A program made the translations under genes and the position numbers. Positions 48,481 to 58,077 of a stretch of 64,000 bases of DNA are shown one piece after another (position 1 is the stretch's first letter; every line of letters begins with the position of its first letter). The DNA lies in assembly GCF_002940685.1 (NCBI RefSeq), contig NZ_PNFP01000004.1:372001-436000 (forward strand), in the 5' to 3' direction. The stretch comes from Ensifer adhaerens (lineage in GTDB: Bacteria; Pseudomonadota; Alphaproteobacteria; Rhizobiales; Rhizobiaceae). The notes below the pieces were generated by a model. That model was not told the DNA's origin and ran no database searches. It saw only the letters and a program-made list of their open reading frames with translations.

Positions 48481-48660
48481 CGCCGCCTGCCAGGGGCCTG
48501 TGAGCTGGCTGGCGGCAAATGGCATACTAGTCTCCCAGCCGGGAACAATGGGCCTCTTCGGCAGTTTCCCGTCTGACACACATTCAAAGGAATGGACGCA
48601 TGACGTCCACGGTGCACGAAGGCCATCCGACGCGGATGGCGAAGAAAGCGCGTGGGCACG

Positions 48661-48849
48661 ATGAAGACCAAACATTACGTTCTTCAGATCTTTCGCGCCG
48701 CCTTCACCGACAGGCTGGTGTTGATCATCATTGTGCTGATGATTGCCTCGCTTTTCGCCGTCCTGCCGATCAAGTCCTGCTCCAATCCCGGTGCATCAGG
48801 CGGTGGGGGAACCGCGGAACGATCGGCGCCCGTCCCGATGACCGGCTAG
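48661..48849 (+). CDS. Small single-span membrane protein (62 aa)
   Basis: The 62-residue protein has a basic N-terminus (KTKHYVLQIFRAAFTDR) and one hydrophobic segment (about 19-37, LVLIIIVLMIASLFAVLP), with a Gly/Ser-rich tail. The positive-inside arrangement fits a single-pass protein. No family known; ribosome binding site weak. Confidence 0.45.
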   Translation: MKTKHYVLQIFRAAFTDRLVLIIIVLMIASLFAVLPIKSCSNPGASGGGGTAERSAPVPMTG

Positions 48850-48883
48850 CAACCAGTCCAGGCATCACGATGCCCAAACGAAG

Positions 48884-48909
48884 ACGGGGCGACCCTAAGG
48901 CCGCCCCGT
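48884..48909. terminator. Terminator, convergent (small protein / gnd)
   Basis: Stem acggggcg / cgccccgt with a 10-base interior; the minus strand runs into TCTTCGTTT. It lies 22 bases beyond the gnd stop. Confidence 0.65.
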
Positions 48910-48930
48910 TTCACTTGTTTATCTGAACGC

Positions 48931-50361
48931 TCAGGCGTTGAGGCCGCTGCCCCATGGGCCGTGGTGGCTGTCGGCACCGTCGACACGGTCGAAGCCGTGC
49001 GCACCGAAGAAGTCGCGCTGCGCCTGGATGACGTTGGCCGTGCCGCGGCCGCGGCGGTAGCTGTCGAAATAGCCGAGTGCCGAGGCAAGGGCCGGAACCG
49101 GCAGGCCGCCGAGAACGGCCGCTGAGACGACGCGGCGCAAGGCCCCGTCGGTTTCCTTGACCATGGCCGCGAAGGCAGGCGTCACGATCAGGTTGGCAGC
49201 GTCGGGCGCCTTGGTGAAGGCGGTGGTGATTTCATCCAGGAACTGCGAGCGGATGATGCAGCCGGCGCGCCAGATCTTGGCAATCGTCGGCATCGGCAGG
49301 TTCCAGTTGAACTCCTTGGAGGCTGCCGACATCACGGCGAAGCCTTGCGCATAGGCGCCGATCTTGGCGGCGAGCAGCGCGCTTTCGAGATCCTTGATGA
49401 AGGCTGCCTTGTCGGCCACCTTGAACTCGCCGACTGCGGGCAGCCCGAGGATCTTTTCGGCCGCTTCGCGCTCGTCCTTCATCGAAGAGATGCTGCGGGC
49501 TGCAACCGCCGCCTCGATGCCGGTTGCCGGCACGCCCATGTTCTGCGCCTCGATCACCGACCACTTGCCGGTGCCCTTCTGGCCGGCCTTGTCGAGGATC
49601 AGGTCGACGATCGGCTTGCCGGTCAGGGGATCGGCAGCCTTCAGCACCTTCTCGGTGATCTCGATCAGGTAGGAGTTGAGGCGGCCCCTGTTCCAGGTAC
49701 CGAAGACTTCGCCGATCTCGCTCGCCGACATCTTCAGCCCGTCGCGCAGGATGCCGTAGATTTCGGCGATCATCTGCATGTCGGCATATTCGATGCCGTT
49801 GTGGATGGTCTTGACGAAGTGGCCGGCGCCGTTTTCGCCAAGCCAGGCAACACAAGGCACGTTGTCGTATTTGGCGGCGATCGAGGTCAGCACGGTCTCG
49901 ACGCGCTTCCAGGACTCTTCCTTGCCGCCAACCATGATCGACGGGCCGTGACGCGCGCCCTCTTCGCCACCGGAAACGCCCATGCCGATGAAGGTGAGGC
50001 CACTATCCTTCAGCGCCTCGAAGCGGCGCATCGTGTCGCGGAAGTTGGCGTTGCCGGCATCGATCATGATGTCGCCCTTGGCCAGATACGGCTTCAGGAT
50101 CTCCATCTGCTGGTCGACCGGCTCGCCGGCCTTGATCATGATGATGATCGGACGCGGCGGGCGGATGGCAGCGACGAACTCTTCAATCGTGTCGCAGGGC
50201 ACGATCTGCCCCTGAAGTTCGCCGGCTTCCGCGTAAAACTTGTGCGTCGCTTCGACGGTGCGGTTGAAGACCGCGATCTTGTTGCCTTTTTCAGCGATGT
50301 TGAGCGCCAGGTTCGAGCCCATGACGCCGAGACCGATTAGGCCGATTTCCGCCTGTGACAC
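48931..50361 (-). CDS. gnd: 6-phosphogluconate dehydrogenase, decarboxylating
   Basis: The 476-residue NADP-dependent enzyme makes ribulose 5-phosphate in the pentose phosphate pathway. It has GLIGLGVMGSNLALNIAEKG, FNRT, FIGMGVSGGEEGARHGPSIMVGG and NRGRLNSYLIEIT, all typical of Gnd, and the long all-helical C-terminal half. GTG 50361 follows TGGAGG at 7 bases; the frame runs on to 50478 but without such a site. It is separated from fixS by 180 bases. Confidence 0.96.
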   Translation of the reverse strand: MSQAEIGLIGLGVMGSNLALNIAEKGNKIAVFNRTVEATHKFYAEAGELQGQIVPCDTIEEFVAAIRPPRPIIIMIKAGEPVDQQMEILKPYLAKGDIMIDAGNANFRDTMRRFEALKDSGLTFIGMGVSGGEEGARHGPSIMVGGKEESWKRVETVLTSIAAKYDNVPCVAWLGENGAGHFVKTIHNGIEYADMQMIAEIYGILRDGLKMSASEIGEVFGTWNRGRLNSYLIEITEKVLKAADPLTGKPIVDLILDKAGQKGTGKWSVIEAQNMGVPATGIEAAVAARSISSMKDEREAAEKILGLPAVGEFKVADKAAFIKDLESALLAAKIGAYAQGFAVMSAASKEFNWNLPMPTIAKIWRAGCIIRSQFLDEITTAFTKAPDAANLIVTPAFAAMVKETDGALRRVVSAAVLGGLPVPALASALGYFDSYRRGRGTANVIQAQRDFFGAHGFDRVDGADSHHGPWGSGLNA

Positions 50362-50541
50362 GTGATTGCCTCCATTGGACAGAAGTGCCGGGCGCGATCG
50401 GGATAAACGCGTCTGTACCGGCCCTTCGAATTGAACTTCGCCCCTTCGCGCGGGGCTCTGTCGAAGGCCCGGGCGCAAGAAGCGACGGCGGAGGTTGTTT
50501 TGGCATTCAAATCGATTAAGGACAAGCGATTACTGAGAAAA

Positions 50542-50700
50542 TCACTTCTTTTCAGGCTTGCCGTCACCGTCGTCGAGCACCCGCCAGGAGGCGCCTTCCA
50601 GGTCCTCGTACTGGCCGCTTTTCAGCGCCCAGAGGAAGGCGACGAGACCGATGCCGCCGAGAAACAATGCGATTGGAATGAGATAAATCAGCGTGTTCAT
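50542..50700 (-). CDS. fixS: cbb3 oxidase maturation protein FixS
   Basis: The 52-residue protein has one membrane helix (LIYLIPIALFLGGIGLVAFLW) followed by the conserved AL-KSGQY-DLEGASWRVLDDG, which identifies FixS/CcoS, needed for heme and copper insertion into the cbb3 oxidase. It overlaps fixI by four bases (ATGA) and is the last gene of fixGHIS. Confidence 0.95.
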   Translation of the reverse strand: MNTLIYLIPIALFLGGIGLVAFLWALKSGQYEDLEGASWRVLDDGDGKPEKK

Positions 50701-52985
50701 GAGGCGCTCCCGACCGCGCGCAGCGTGACAGGTGCCTTCTGTTCGGCTGCCTCCGCGACATTGCCGGTCGCCGCACGCAGGCGCAAGGCATTGGCAACGA
50801 CGATCACCGACGAGGTCGACATGGCAACCGCCGCAATCAGCGGCGTCGCATAGCCGAGGATGGCGATCGGCACGGCAATGACGTTGTAGCCGATCGCCAG
50901 CGCGAAGTTCTGGCGGATCAGGCGGCCTGCCCGGCGCGAGGTGTCGATCGCCATCGGCACCGCGTTCAGGCCCTGATGCAGGAAGACGAAATCCGCCGCC
51001 TGCCGGCCGACATCGGCTGCCGTCGCCGGCGCCATCGAGACATGGGCGGCGCGCAGCGCCGGCGCATCGTTGATGCCGTCGCCGACCATCAGCACGCGAT
51101 GACCGCCCGCGGCGGCGAGCGCGCATTCGTCCACCTTGCCGCGCGGCGTGAGTTCCGCCTTGAAGCGTTCGATGCCGACCCGGCGGGCAAGGGCTGCGAC
51201 GACCGGCTCACGGTCGCCAGAGAGAATGCCGCTCGATAGGCCGAGCCGCCCGAGTTCCTCGATGCTCTCGCGGGCAAAGGGCCTGAGGCGGTCCTCGAAG
51301 CGGAAGCACGCAAGTTCGCGACCGTCGAGCGACAGGATCACCTCCGACTGCCCGGTCGCCTCGCCGGCGTCGCCACAGGCAAAGGCGCGGCTGCCGAGCC
51401 GGTAGATGCCTGCTTCGGTGCGGGCCTCGATGCCTGCGCCGGGAATTTCCCGGATCTCGCCGGCGACGACCGGTGCAAGCTTCGCCGCGTCGTGAATGGC
51501 CATCGCCAGCGGATGACGGGAATGGGCGGCAAGGCCTGCGGCGATCATCAGCTTGGAAGGCTGAATGTCCCCGCCATTGACGAGCCGCGGCTCGCCGACC
51601 GTCAGCGTGCCTGTCTTGTCGAGCAGAACCGTATCGATCTCGGCCAGCCGCTCCATGGCCGAGCCGTCCTTGACCATGACGCCGTTCTGGAAGAGCCGCC
51701 CGGCCGCAATCACCTGCACGACAGGCACCGCAAGCCCGAGTGCGCAGGGGCAGGTGATGATCAGCACCGCGACCGCCACCAGCATCGCGTGGTGGAAATC
51801 GCCATTGACGAACATCCAGCCGATGAAGCTGACCAGAGCCAGCAGATGCACCGCCGGCGAATAATGTTGCGCCGCGCGGTCGGCAATGCGGCGATAGCGC
51901 GCCCTGCCCCCTTCGGCCGCCTCCATCAGCCCCATGATCTCGGCAAGCAGCGAGTCGCGTGCCGCAGCGGTCGCCTCGACAGTCAGCGGTCCGGTAAGGT
52001 TCAGCGTGCCGGCCTCCACGGTATCGCCGACCTTGACCGGGGCCGGCGCGCTTTCGCCATTGACGATCGAGCGATCGAGATCGCTGGTGCCCATGAGGAT
52101 GCGGCCATCGACCGGGATGCGCTCGCCGGCTGAGATCGCCAGCTTTTCGCCGGGCTTGATCTCGTCGACCGGACGATACTCGCGCCCGCCATCGGCATCG
52201 ATGACCATCGCGCCGCGCGGCGAGAGCCGAGCGAGACTGCTGATCGCCGAGCGCGCGCGGCCGCGCATCATGTGATCGAGCGTGCGGCCGATCAAAAGGA
52301 AGAAGAGCAGCATCACGGTGCCGTCGAACCAGGCATGGGTTCCGTGGGTGATCGTCTCATAGAGCGAGATCGAGAAGGAGAGCGTGATCGCCAAAGCAAT
52401 GGGCACGTCCATGTTGGTGCGGCCGTGCTTCAGCGCGTTCCAGGCGGATGCATAGAAGAAGCGCCCGGCATAGATCAGCGTCGGGGCGGCAATCAGCGCC
52501 GAGATCCAGTGAAAGAGATCGCGGGTCGCCGCCTCCGCTCCCGACCAGACGGAGACCGAAAGCAGCATGATGTTGGCAGACGCAAAGCCCGAGACGGCGA
52601 CGGCGCGCACCAGCTTCTTCAGCGTCTGGTCGCCGTCTTCCTCGCCCGGCGCAAACAGATGTGTCTCGTAGCCGCGTGCGCGGATGGCCTGCACCAGTTC
52701 GCGCGGATCGGTGCGAGCGCCGCCCGTCTCTTCCTTCCAGACGATGGATACACGGCGCGACGAAAGGTTGACGCGCGCGCGTTCGACCTCGGGCCGAGCC
52801 TTCAACGCGCCTTCGAGCGTGGTGATGCAGGCGCCGCAATGCACGCCGGGAACACTCAAGTCCGTCTGGCGCAGCCCGCCGCCGAGCGACCGGCTCATCA
52901 GCCAGAGCTCTTCCGCGGTCGGCAGCCCCTGCCCGGCTCTGTCGATCTCCAGAGCCGCCTCGGTTCCCGGAGCGCAGCAGCTCAT
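50697..52985 (-). CDS. fixI: P1B-type copper-transporting ATPase FixI
   Basis: The 762-residue cation pump has an N-terminal heavy-metal-associated domain (GVHCGAC), eight predicted helices, the intramembrane CPC in TCPCALGLAVP, phosphorylation site DKTGT and MVGDGINDAPAL. FixI/CcoI supplies copper for the cbb3 oxidase. ATG 52985 overlaps the fixH stop (ATGA). An extra CC at the N-terminus (MSCCAPG) may also contact copper. Confidence 0.95.
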   Translation of the reverse strand: MSCCAPGTEAALEIDRAGQGLPTAEELWLMSRSLGGGLRQTDLSVPGVHCGACITTLEGALKARPEVERARVNLSSRRVSIVWKEETGGARTDPRELVQAIRARGYETHLFAPGEEDGDQTLKKLVRAVAVSGFASANIMLLSVSVWSGAEAATRDLFHWISALIAAPTLIYAGRFFYASAWNALKHGRTNMDVPIALAITLSFSISLYETITHGTHAWFDGTVMLLFFLLIGRTLDHMMRGRARSAISSLARLSPRGAMVIDADGGREYRPVDEIKPGEKLAISAGERIPVDGRILMGTSDLDRSIVNGESAPAPVKVGDTVEAGTLNLTGPLTVEATAAARDSLLAEIMGLMEAAEGGRARYRRIADRAAQHYSPAVHLLALVSFIGWMFVNGDFHHAMLVAVAVLIITCPCALGLAVPVVQVIAAGRLFQNGVMVKDGSAMERLAEIDTVLLDKTGTLTVGEPRLVNGGDIQPSKLMIAAGLAAHSRHPLAMAIHDAAKLAPVVAGEIREIPGAGIEARTEAGIYRLGSRAFACGDAGEATGQSEVILSLDGRELACFRFEDRLRPFARESIEELGRLGLSSGILSGDREPVVAALARRVGIERFKAELTPRGKVDECALAAAGGHRVLMVGDGINDAPALRAAHVSMAPATAADVGRQAADFVFLHQGLNAVPMAIDTSRRAGRLIRQNFALAIGYNVIAVPIAILGYATPLIAAVAMSTSSVIVVANALRLRAATGNVAEAAEQKAPVTLRAVGSAS

Positions 52986-53494
52986 TGGGCATCTCCCGGC
53001 ACGATGAAGCGGATCGCCTGGCGGTAGACGATGGCATCGCCCGAGGTCGCGGTGATATCGGCGATCCACTGGCCGCGCTTCAGCGCGGTTGCGGCAACGA
53101 AGATGCCCTCGCCCTGATGCGCCATCTCGACGGTCACGTCCTCATGCTCCTCGACCGGGCGCTTCAGCACCGCCACCACCTTGTCGGCGGTCATCTCCGG
53201 ATTGCCGCGGCGCGTCAGCGTGTAGCGCAGCGCCTCCTTTTCGACGCTGAGCTTGCCGTCGAGTCCGTCGGCGGCAAAGGCCTTCGCCTCCTTCACCTTG
53301 CCGTTGAACTGCTGGCTCGCGACATAGGTGTTCTGCACCACGAGCCCGCTCCAGCTATGGCTGGCGTTCCAGGCCATGATCAGGTTGACGGTGATGATCG
53401 TGCCGAAGAACAGCACCATGACGCCGAGCATATGCCAGCCGGTGAAGGGCCGCGGCGCCTTTGCCTGTTTCGCCCCTGCCTGATTCGGTGTCAT
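52982..53494 (-). CDS. fixH: cbb3 oxidase assembly protein FixH
   Basis: The 170-residue protein has one N-terminal helix (FTGWHMLGVMVLFFGTIITVNLIM) and a periplasmic beta-sandwich domain with NTYVASQQFNGKV. It is needed for cbb3 assembly. It overlaps fixG and fixI by four bases at each end (ATGA), so translation of the operon is tightly coupled. Confidence 0.93.
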   Translation of the reverse strand: MTPNQAGAKQAKAPRPFTGWHMLGVMVLFFGTIITVNLIMAWNASHSWSGLVVQNTYVASQQFNGKVKEAKAFAADGLDGKLSVEKEALRYTLTRRGNPEMTADKVVAVLKRPVEEHEDVTVEMAHQGEGIFVAATALKRGQWIADITATSGDAIVYRQAIRFIVPGDAQ

Positions 53495-55065
53495 TTCGCG
53501 GTTCCCGGGCTGTTGAAGTTGGCCTTGTAGACGTCGCGCTCGTGGCTCGACGGATCCTCGACGATCAGGCTGAAACCGTCAGCCGCTTCGGAAAGATTGT
53601 CCTTCGGCAGCGTCACGAACACCTTGACCGCCGTGACCTTGTCCGGATCGACGCCGATATTGAATGTACGGCCGTCGCCCGGCGCCTGACCGGCGATGCG
53701 CATCGTTGCCGAAGGCAGGCCGTCGATTGCAAGCGTGATCGTGCGTTGTTCCGGGATCATGTTCAAGAGCTTGACCATGTAGCCATTGCGCACCGAACCG
53801 TCGGATTCGAGGACGAATTGCGGATTGCGGTCGTGCAGGACGTTGAGCTCCAGCCTGTCGCGCGACAGAAGCGCGTAAAGCAACCCGATGCCGACAAGCG
53901 TCCAGACCCCGAGATAGGCGAGCACGCGCGGACGGAAGACGATCTTCCAGTTGAAGTGACGTACCTTGTCGGAGAAATTGCCGTCCGCATTGCGCACCCG
54001 GGAAGGCTCGATCGCCGCCGTGCCGCCATTGGTGGCAAGCGCCATGTTGGCGGCATAGTCGTTGAGCGTCGCATAGGAGATCAGCCCGCGCTCGCGGCCG
54101 ATCTTGTCCATGACGCCGTCGCAGGCATCGATGCAGAGCGCGCAGGTGATGCATTCGAGCTGCTGGCCGTCGCGAATGTCGATGCCCATCGGACAGACGA
54201 CGACGCAGGCGTTGCAATCGACGCAATCGCCGACGGCCTCCCCGGCGGCAACGGCCTTCTTCTGGTGGCGCGAGCGCGGCTCGCCACGCCAGTCGTTATA
54301 GGTGACAACCAGCGAGTTCTCGTCGAGCATCGCCGCCTGGATGCGCGGCCACGGGCACATGTAGGTGCAGACCTGCTCGCGCATCAGCCCGCCGAAGACA
54401 TAGGTGGTCGCGGTGAGAATCGCGACGGTCATGTAGGCGACGACAGGCGCTTCCAGTGAAACGAAGCTCTTGAGCAGCGTCGGCGCATCGGCAAAATAGA
54501 AGATCCAGGCGCCGCCGGTGGCAATGCCGATCATGATCCAGATCGAGTGCTTCGACACCCGCTTGATCACCTTGCCGAACGTCCAGGGACCGGCGTCGAG
54601 CTTCATACGGGCATTGCGGTCGCCTTCGATATAGCGCTCGACCACCAGGAACAGATCGACCCACACCGTCTGCGGACAGGTATAGCCGCACCAGGCGCGC
54701 CCGACGGCCGAGGTCACCAGGAACAGGCCGAAACCGGCCATGACGAGCAGGCCGGCGACGAAGAAGAACTCCTGCGGCCAGATCTCGATGAAGAAGAAAT
54801 AGAAGCGCCGCGCGGCGATATCGACGAGCACCGCCTGATCCGGCGCATGCTCGCCGCGATCCCAGCGGATCCAGGGCGTCAGATAATAGATCCCGAGCGT
54901 TACCAGCATCACCAGCCACTTGAACTGGCGGAAGCGCCCCTCGGCGCGCTTCGGGAAGATCTTCTTGCGTTTTTCGTAAAGCGGCTTGCGCACGTGCGCC
55001 GCATTGACCGGCTCGGCCTCGTGGCGCTCGACAGAGGCAGGATTTGCGGCTGAATGTGGGCTCAT
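53491..55065 (-). CDS. fixG: cbb3 oxidase accessory iron-sulfur protein FixG
   Basis: The 524-residue membrane protein has about five helices, GYTCPQTVWVD, two ferredoxin-type cluster motifs (CVDCNACVVVCPMGID and CITCALCIDACDG) and a C-terminal immunoglobulin-like domain. FixG/CcoG is a copper reductase required for cbb3 oxidase assembly. ATG 55065 gives the usual N-terminus; the frame runs on to 55167 but the extra residues have no family character. It heads fixGHIS; a FixK-type box lies 67 bases upstream. Confidence 0.95.
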   Translation of the reverse strand: MSPHSAANPASVERHEAEPVNAAHVRKPLYEKRKKIFPKRAEGRFRQFKWLVMLVTLGIYYLTPWIRWDRGEHAPDQAVLVDIAARRFYFFFIEIWPQEFFFVAGLLVMAGFGLFLVTSAVGRAWCGYTCPQTVWVDLFLVVERYIEGDRNARMKLDAGPWTFGKVIKRVSKHSIWIMIGIATGGAWIFYFADAPTLLKSFVSLEAPVVAYMTVAILTATTYVFGGLMREQVCTYMCPWPRIQAAMLDENSLVVTYNDWRGEPRSRHQKKAVAAGEAVGDCVDCNACVVVCPMGIDIRDGQQLECITCALCIDACDGVMDKIGRERGLISYATLNDYAANMALATNGGTAAIEPSRVRNADGNFSDKVRHFNWKIVFRPRVLAYLGVWTLVGIGLLYALLSRDRLELNVLHDRNPQFVLESDGSVRNGYMVKLLNMIPEQRTITLAIDGLPSATMRIAGQAPGDGRTFNIGVDPDKVTAVKVFVTLPKDNLSEAADGFSLIVEDPSSHERDVYKANFNSPGTAK

Positions 55066-55131
55066 TTGTGGGAAATCCCCGGATATGTCATGTATTGCAC
55101 CACGTTTTGCCCGATTTGGCGCCGGAAAACG

Positions 55132-55145
55132 TTGATCTGTGTCAA
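55132..55145. promoter_or_regulatory. FixK/FNR-type box (anaerobox) before fixG
   Basis: TTGATCTGTGTCAA on the plus strand matches the FNR/FixK consensus TTGAT-N4-ATCAA with one mismatch. It is 67 bases before the fixG start, at a proper distance for activation at low oxygen. Confidence 0.75.
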
Positions 55146-55314
55146 GTTTGCGGGCTAAAGCCCCCACATGCGGCGAAACGCCCGGGCCTTCGCAGGCGAT
55201 GCCCAGCCTTTCGCATGAAATGCCCAGGCTTCAGAAGAAGTGCAGGCCTTTCCCATTCGATCCGCACTGCGGTTCGTCACATCGCCACACCTTGCAATAC
55301 CAATGAGGAACCGC

Positions 55315-56793
55315 ATGGACACGATCATCGGCTTTCTGAACACGATCTTTTGGGGCTACGTGCTGATTTACGGCCTGCTCGCCGTCGGCATCTATTTCAC
55401 GCTGCGCCTCGGCTTTCCGCAGATCGTGCATTTTGGCGAAATGTTCCGGGTCTTGAGCAGCGGCGGCTCGAAGGATGCGGCCGGCATCAGCCCGTTCCAG
55501 GCGCTGACCGTCAGCCTCGCCTCGCGCGTCGGCACCGGCAACCTCGCCGGCGTCGCCGTGGCACTCTATCTCGGCGGTCCGGGCGCGACCTTCTGGATGT
55601 GGATGGTGGCGCTCGTCGGCATGGCGACGGCCTATGCCGAAAGCGCGCTGGCGCAGCTCTACAAGGTGCGCAACGAGAATGGCCAGTATCGCGGCGGTCC
55701 CGCCTTCTATATCGCCCGCGGCCTCAACGCGCCCTGGGCGGCAACGATCTTCTCGGTCTGCCTGATCCTTTCCTTTGGTCTCGTCTTCAACGCGGTCCAG
55801 GCCAATTCCATCGCCGACGCGGTTCAGGGCGCCTTCGGCGTGCCGAAGATCGCCGTCGGCCTCGCGGTTGCGGCCATCTCCGGCATCGTCATTTTCGGCG
55901 GCATCCGCCAGATTGCCCGCGTCGCCGAAATCGTCGTGCCCTTCATGGCGATCGCCTATCTGCTGACGGCGATCTACGTGCTCGTCGCCAATGCAGCGAT
56001 CGTGCCGAGCGTGCTGTGGACCATCATCTCCAGCGCCTTCGGCCTGCAGGAAGCGGCAGGCGGCGTAGCCGGCGGTGTCGCAGCCGCGATGATGAACGGC
56101 GTCAAGCGCGGCCTGTTCTCCAATGAAGCCGGCATGGGCTCGGCGCCGAACATCGCCGCAGTCGCCACGCCCGTTCCGCACCATCCGGCATCGCAAGGCT
56201 TCGTGCAGTCGCTCGGCGTCTTCATCGATACCATCCTGATCTGCACCGCGACCTCGGTGATGATCCTGCTTTCGGGCACGCTTGAGCCGGGCTCCGGCGT
56301 GACCGGCACGCAACTGACACAGGCGGCGATGAATGTGCATATCGGCTGGGCCGGCAGCTACTTCATCGCGATCGCGATCTTCTTCTTCGCCTTCACCTCG
56401 ATCATCGGCAACTATTCCTATGCCGAAAACGCGCTGACCTATCTCGGCGGCGGCAACCGTCTCGGCGTGCTGATCATGCGCTGCGCCGTGCTTGTCATGG
56501 TCGTCTGGGGTGCGTCCGAGAGCATCACCACGGTGTTCGACGCGGCGGACGCCTCCATGGGCCTGATGGCGACGATCAACCTCATTGCCATCGTGCTTCT
56601 CTCCGGTACCATTGCCAAGCTGACGAAGGACTATTTCGCCCAGCGCCGGCAAGGTCTCGATCCGGTTTTCCATGCGGCCGACTATCCGGAGCTGCAGGGC
56701 CAGATCGACGGCGAGATCTGGTCGCGCGAAGAAGCGATCGGCATGGGTGGGCGCGTGGAGGACAAGGCATGGACGGCTCCAGCGGGCCGCTGA
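55315..56793 (+). CDS. Sodium:alanine symporter family (AGCS) transporter
   Basis: The 492-residue inner-membrane protein has about eleven helices and the AGCS motifs GTGNLAGVAVALYLGGPGATFWMW, GGPAFYI and NEAGMGSAPNIAA. It takes up alanine or glycine with Na+. GAGGAA precedes ATG 55315 (55303 is an alternative). The AraC gene overlaps its 3' end. Confidence 0.93.
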   Translation: MDTIIGFLNTIFWGYVLIYGLLAVGIYFTLRLGFPQIVHFGEMFRVLSSGGSKDAAGISPFQALTVSLASRVGTGNLAGVAVALYLGGPGATFWMWMVALVGMATAYAESALAQLYKVRNENGQYRGGPAFYIARGLNAPWAATIFSVCLILSFGLVFNAVQANSIADAVQGAFGVPKIAVGLAVAAISGIVIFGGIRQIARVAEIVVPFMAIAYLLTAIYVLVANAAIVPSVLWTIISSAFGLQEAAGGVAGGVAAAMMNGVKRGLFSNEAGMGSAPNIAAVATPVPHHPASQGFVQSLGVFIDTILICTATSVMILLSGTLEPGSGVTGTQLTQAAMNVHIGWAGSYFIAIAIFFFAFTSIIGNYSYAENALTYLGGGNRLGVLIMRCAVLVMVVWGASESITTVFDAADASMGLMATINLIAIVLLSGTIAKLTKDYFAQRRQGLDPVFHAADYPELQGQIDGEIWSREEAIGMGGRVEDKAWTAPAGR

Positions 56794-57599
56794 CATCGAC
56801 ACGACCGACATCGGCAAAGCCGATACTGGCCAAGCAGCGCGGCATCTATCGCGAGCGTGCCGCGCCCGAAGCCCTCGGCCGCCATGTCGAATGCCTCTGG
56901 AACCACCGCATACCGGAGGGACCGCCATCGCCGATGGCGGTCGTGCCAGACGGTTGCGTCGATATCCTCTGGTCGACGCACGGCCTTGCCGTCGCCGGCC
57001 CCGATCGGGTGGCCGCCTTTCCCGTCATCGCTCCCGGCACCGACATCATCGGCCTGCGCTTCCGGCCGGGTGTCGCCGCATCGTTCCTGCGCACGTCTCT
57101 CTCGCAGATCGCCGGCGAGTTTGTCCCGCTCGAGGTCTTCTGGGGTCGTGCTGCGCGCGAACTCGAAACCCGGATGCAGGACGCGCCCGATGCGACCCGC
57201 CGTGCCGACATGCTCGCGGACGCCGTGCTGCAGCGCCTGCCGGCCGCCTCCCCGCCACCCGACGATATCGAAGCCACCCTCGCCCATCTCCGGCTGGGCC
57301 AACACTCTTCTGACAATCCCGTCCGTTCATTGGCTGTCGCGACCGGCACCAGCGAACGAACGCTGAGGCGCCGCTGCCACGAGCATTTCGGCTATGGTGC
57401 CAAGACGCTCGATCGCATCCTGCGGCTGCAACGCTTTCTCGGGGCATGTCGAAGCGAGCCGTCTGCAACCCTTGGCCTGCTCGCGCTCGATGCCGGCTAT
57501 GCCGACCAGGCGCACCTGTCGCGTGAGGCCCGGGAATTGACCTCGCTCTCCCCGGCCGAAATCCGCCGCCAGCTCGGCGGTAGCAGGAAAGCGGCCTGA
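56769..57599 (+). CDS. AraC family transcriptional regulator
   Basis: The 276-residue protein has an N-terminal domain with PDGCVDILW (typical of DUF6597-type AraC proteins) and a C-terminal HTH (NPVRSLAVATGTSERTLRRRCHEHFGYGAKTLDRILRLQRFL and LALDAGYADQAHLSREARELT). It overlaps the symporter gene by 25 bases, so the start could be further in. SRPBCC and VOC genes follow; it may regulate them. Confidence 0.85.
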   Translation: MDGSSGPLTSTRPTSAKPILAKQRGIYRERAAPEALGRHVECLWNHRIPEGPPSPMAVVPDGCVDILWSTHGLAVAGPDRVAAFPVIAPGTDIIGLRFRPGVAASFLRTSLSQIAGEFVPLEVFWGRAARELETRMQDAPDATRRADMLADAVLQRLPAASPPPDDIEATLAHLRLGQHSSDNPVRSLAVATGTSERTLRRRCHEHFGYGAKTLDRILRLQRFLGACRSEPSATLGLLALDAGYADQAHLSREARELTSLSPAEIRRQLGGSRKAA

Positions 57600-57662
57600 C
57601 TGGCCGTTTCGTTCAAGACCGGTCAGGCCGCCCGTGCTAGGCCTTCCTCAGGAGAACAAGGC

Positions 57663-58073
57663 ATGGCAACACTCGAAGCGAAGATCGTTCACACCAGCAT
57701 CGACCGCGACTGGCGCGAGGTCTATGCCTTCATGGCAAGACATGAAAACATGCCACGCTGGGCATCCGGCCTCTCGTCCGGCCTGACCCGCGAAGGCGAT
57801 CACTGGCTGGCGCCGGGGCCGCTCGGCAACGCCCGCGTGCACTTTGCGCCTGACAGCGCCTTCGGCGTCACCGATCATCTCGTCACGCTGGAGGACGGCA
57901 CAGAGGTCCACAATGCGCTCCGCGTCGTGCCGAACGGCGCCGGCGCCGAGGTGATGTTCACGCTGCTGCGCCAGCCCGGCATGAGCGCGGAACAGTTTGC
58001 CGGCGATGCCGGTTGGGTGGCAAAGGATCTCGCCACTTTGAAATCGATCATGGAATCCGGAAAAGACAGGTAG
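57663..58073 (+). CDS. SRPBCC family protein
   Basis: The 136-residue protein has the START/Bet v 1-like layout (IVHTSIDRDWREVYAFMARHENMPRW, then AEVMFTLLRQPGMSAEQFAGDAGWVAKDLATLKSIME). Such proteins form a hydrophobic cavity; ligand unknown. GGAGAACA precedes the ATG, and it begins 63 bases after the AraC gene. The VOC gene follows by 4 bases. Confidence 0.8.
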   Translation: MATLEAKIVHTSIDRDWREVYAFMARHENMPRWASGLSSGLTREGDHWLAPGPLGNARVHFAPDSAFGVTDHLVTLEDGTEVHNALRVVPNGAGAEVMFTLLRQPGMSAEQFAGDAGWVAKDLATLKSIMESGKDR

Positions 58074-58077
58074 AAAA

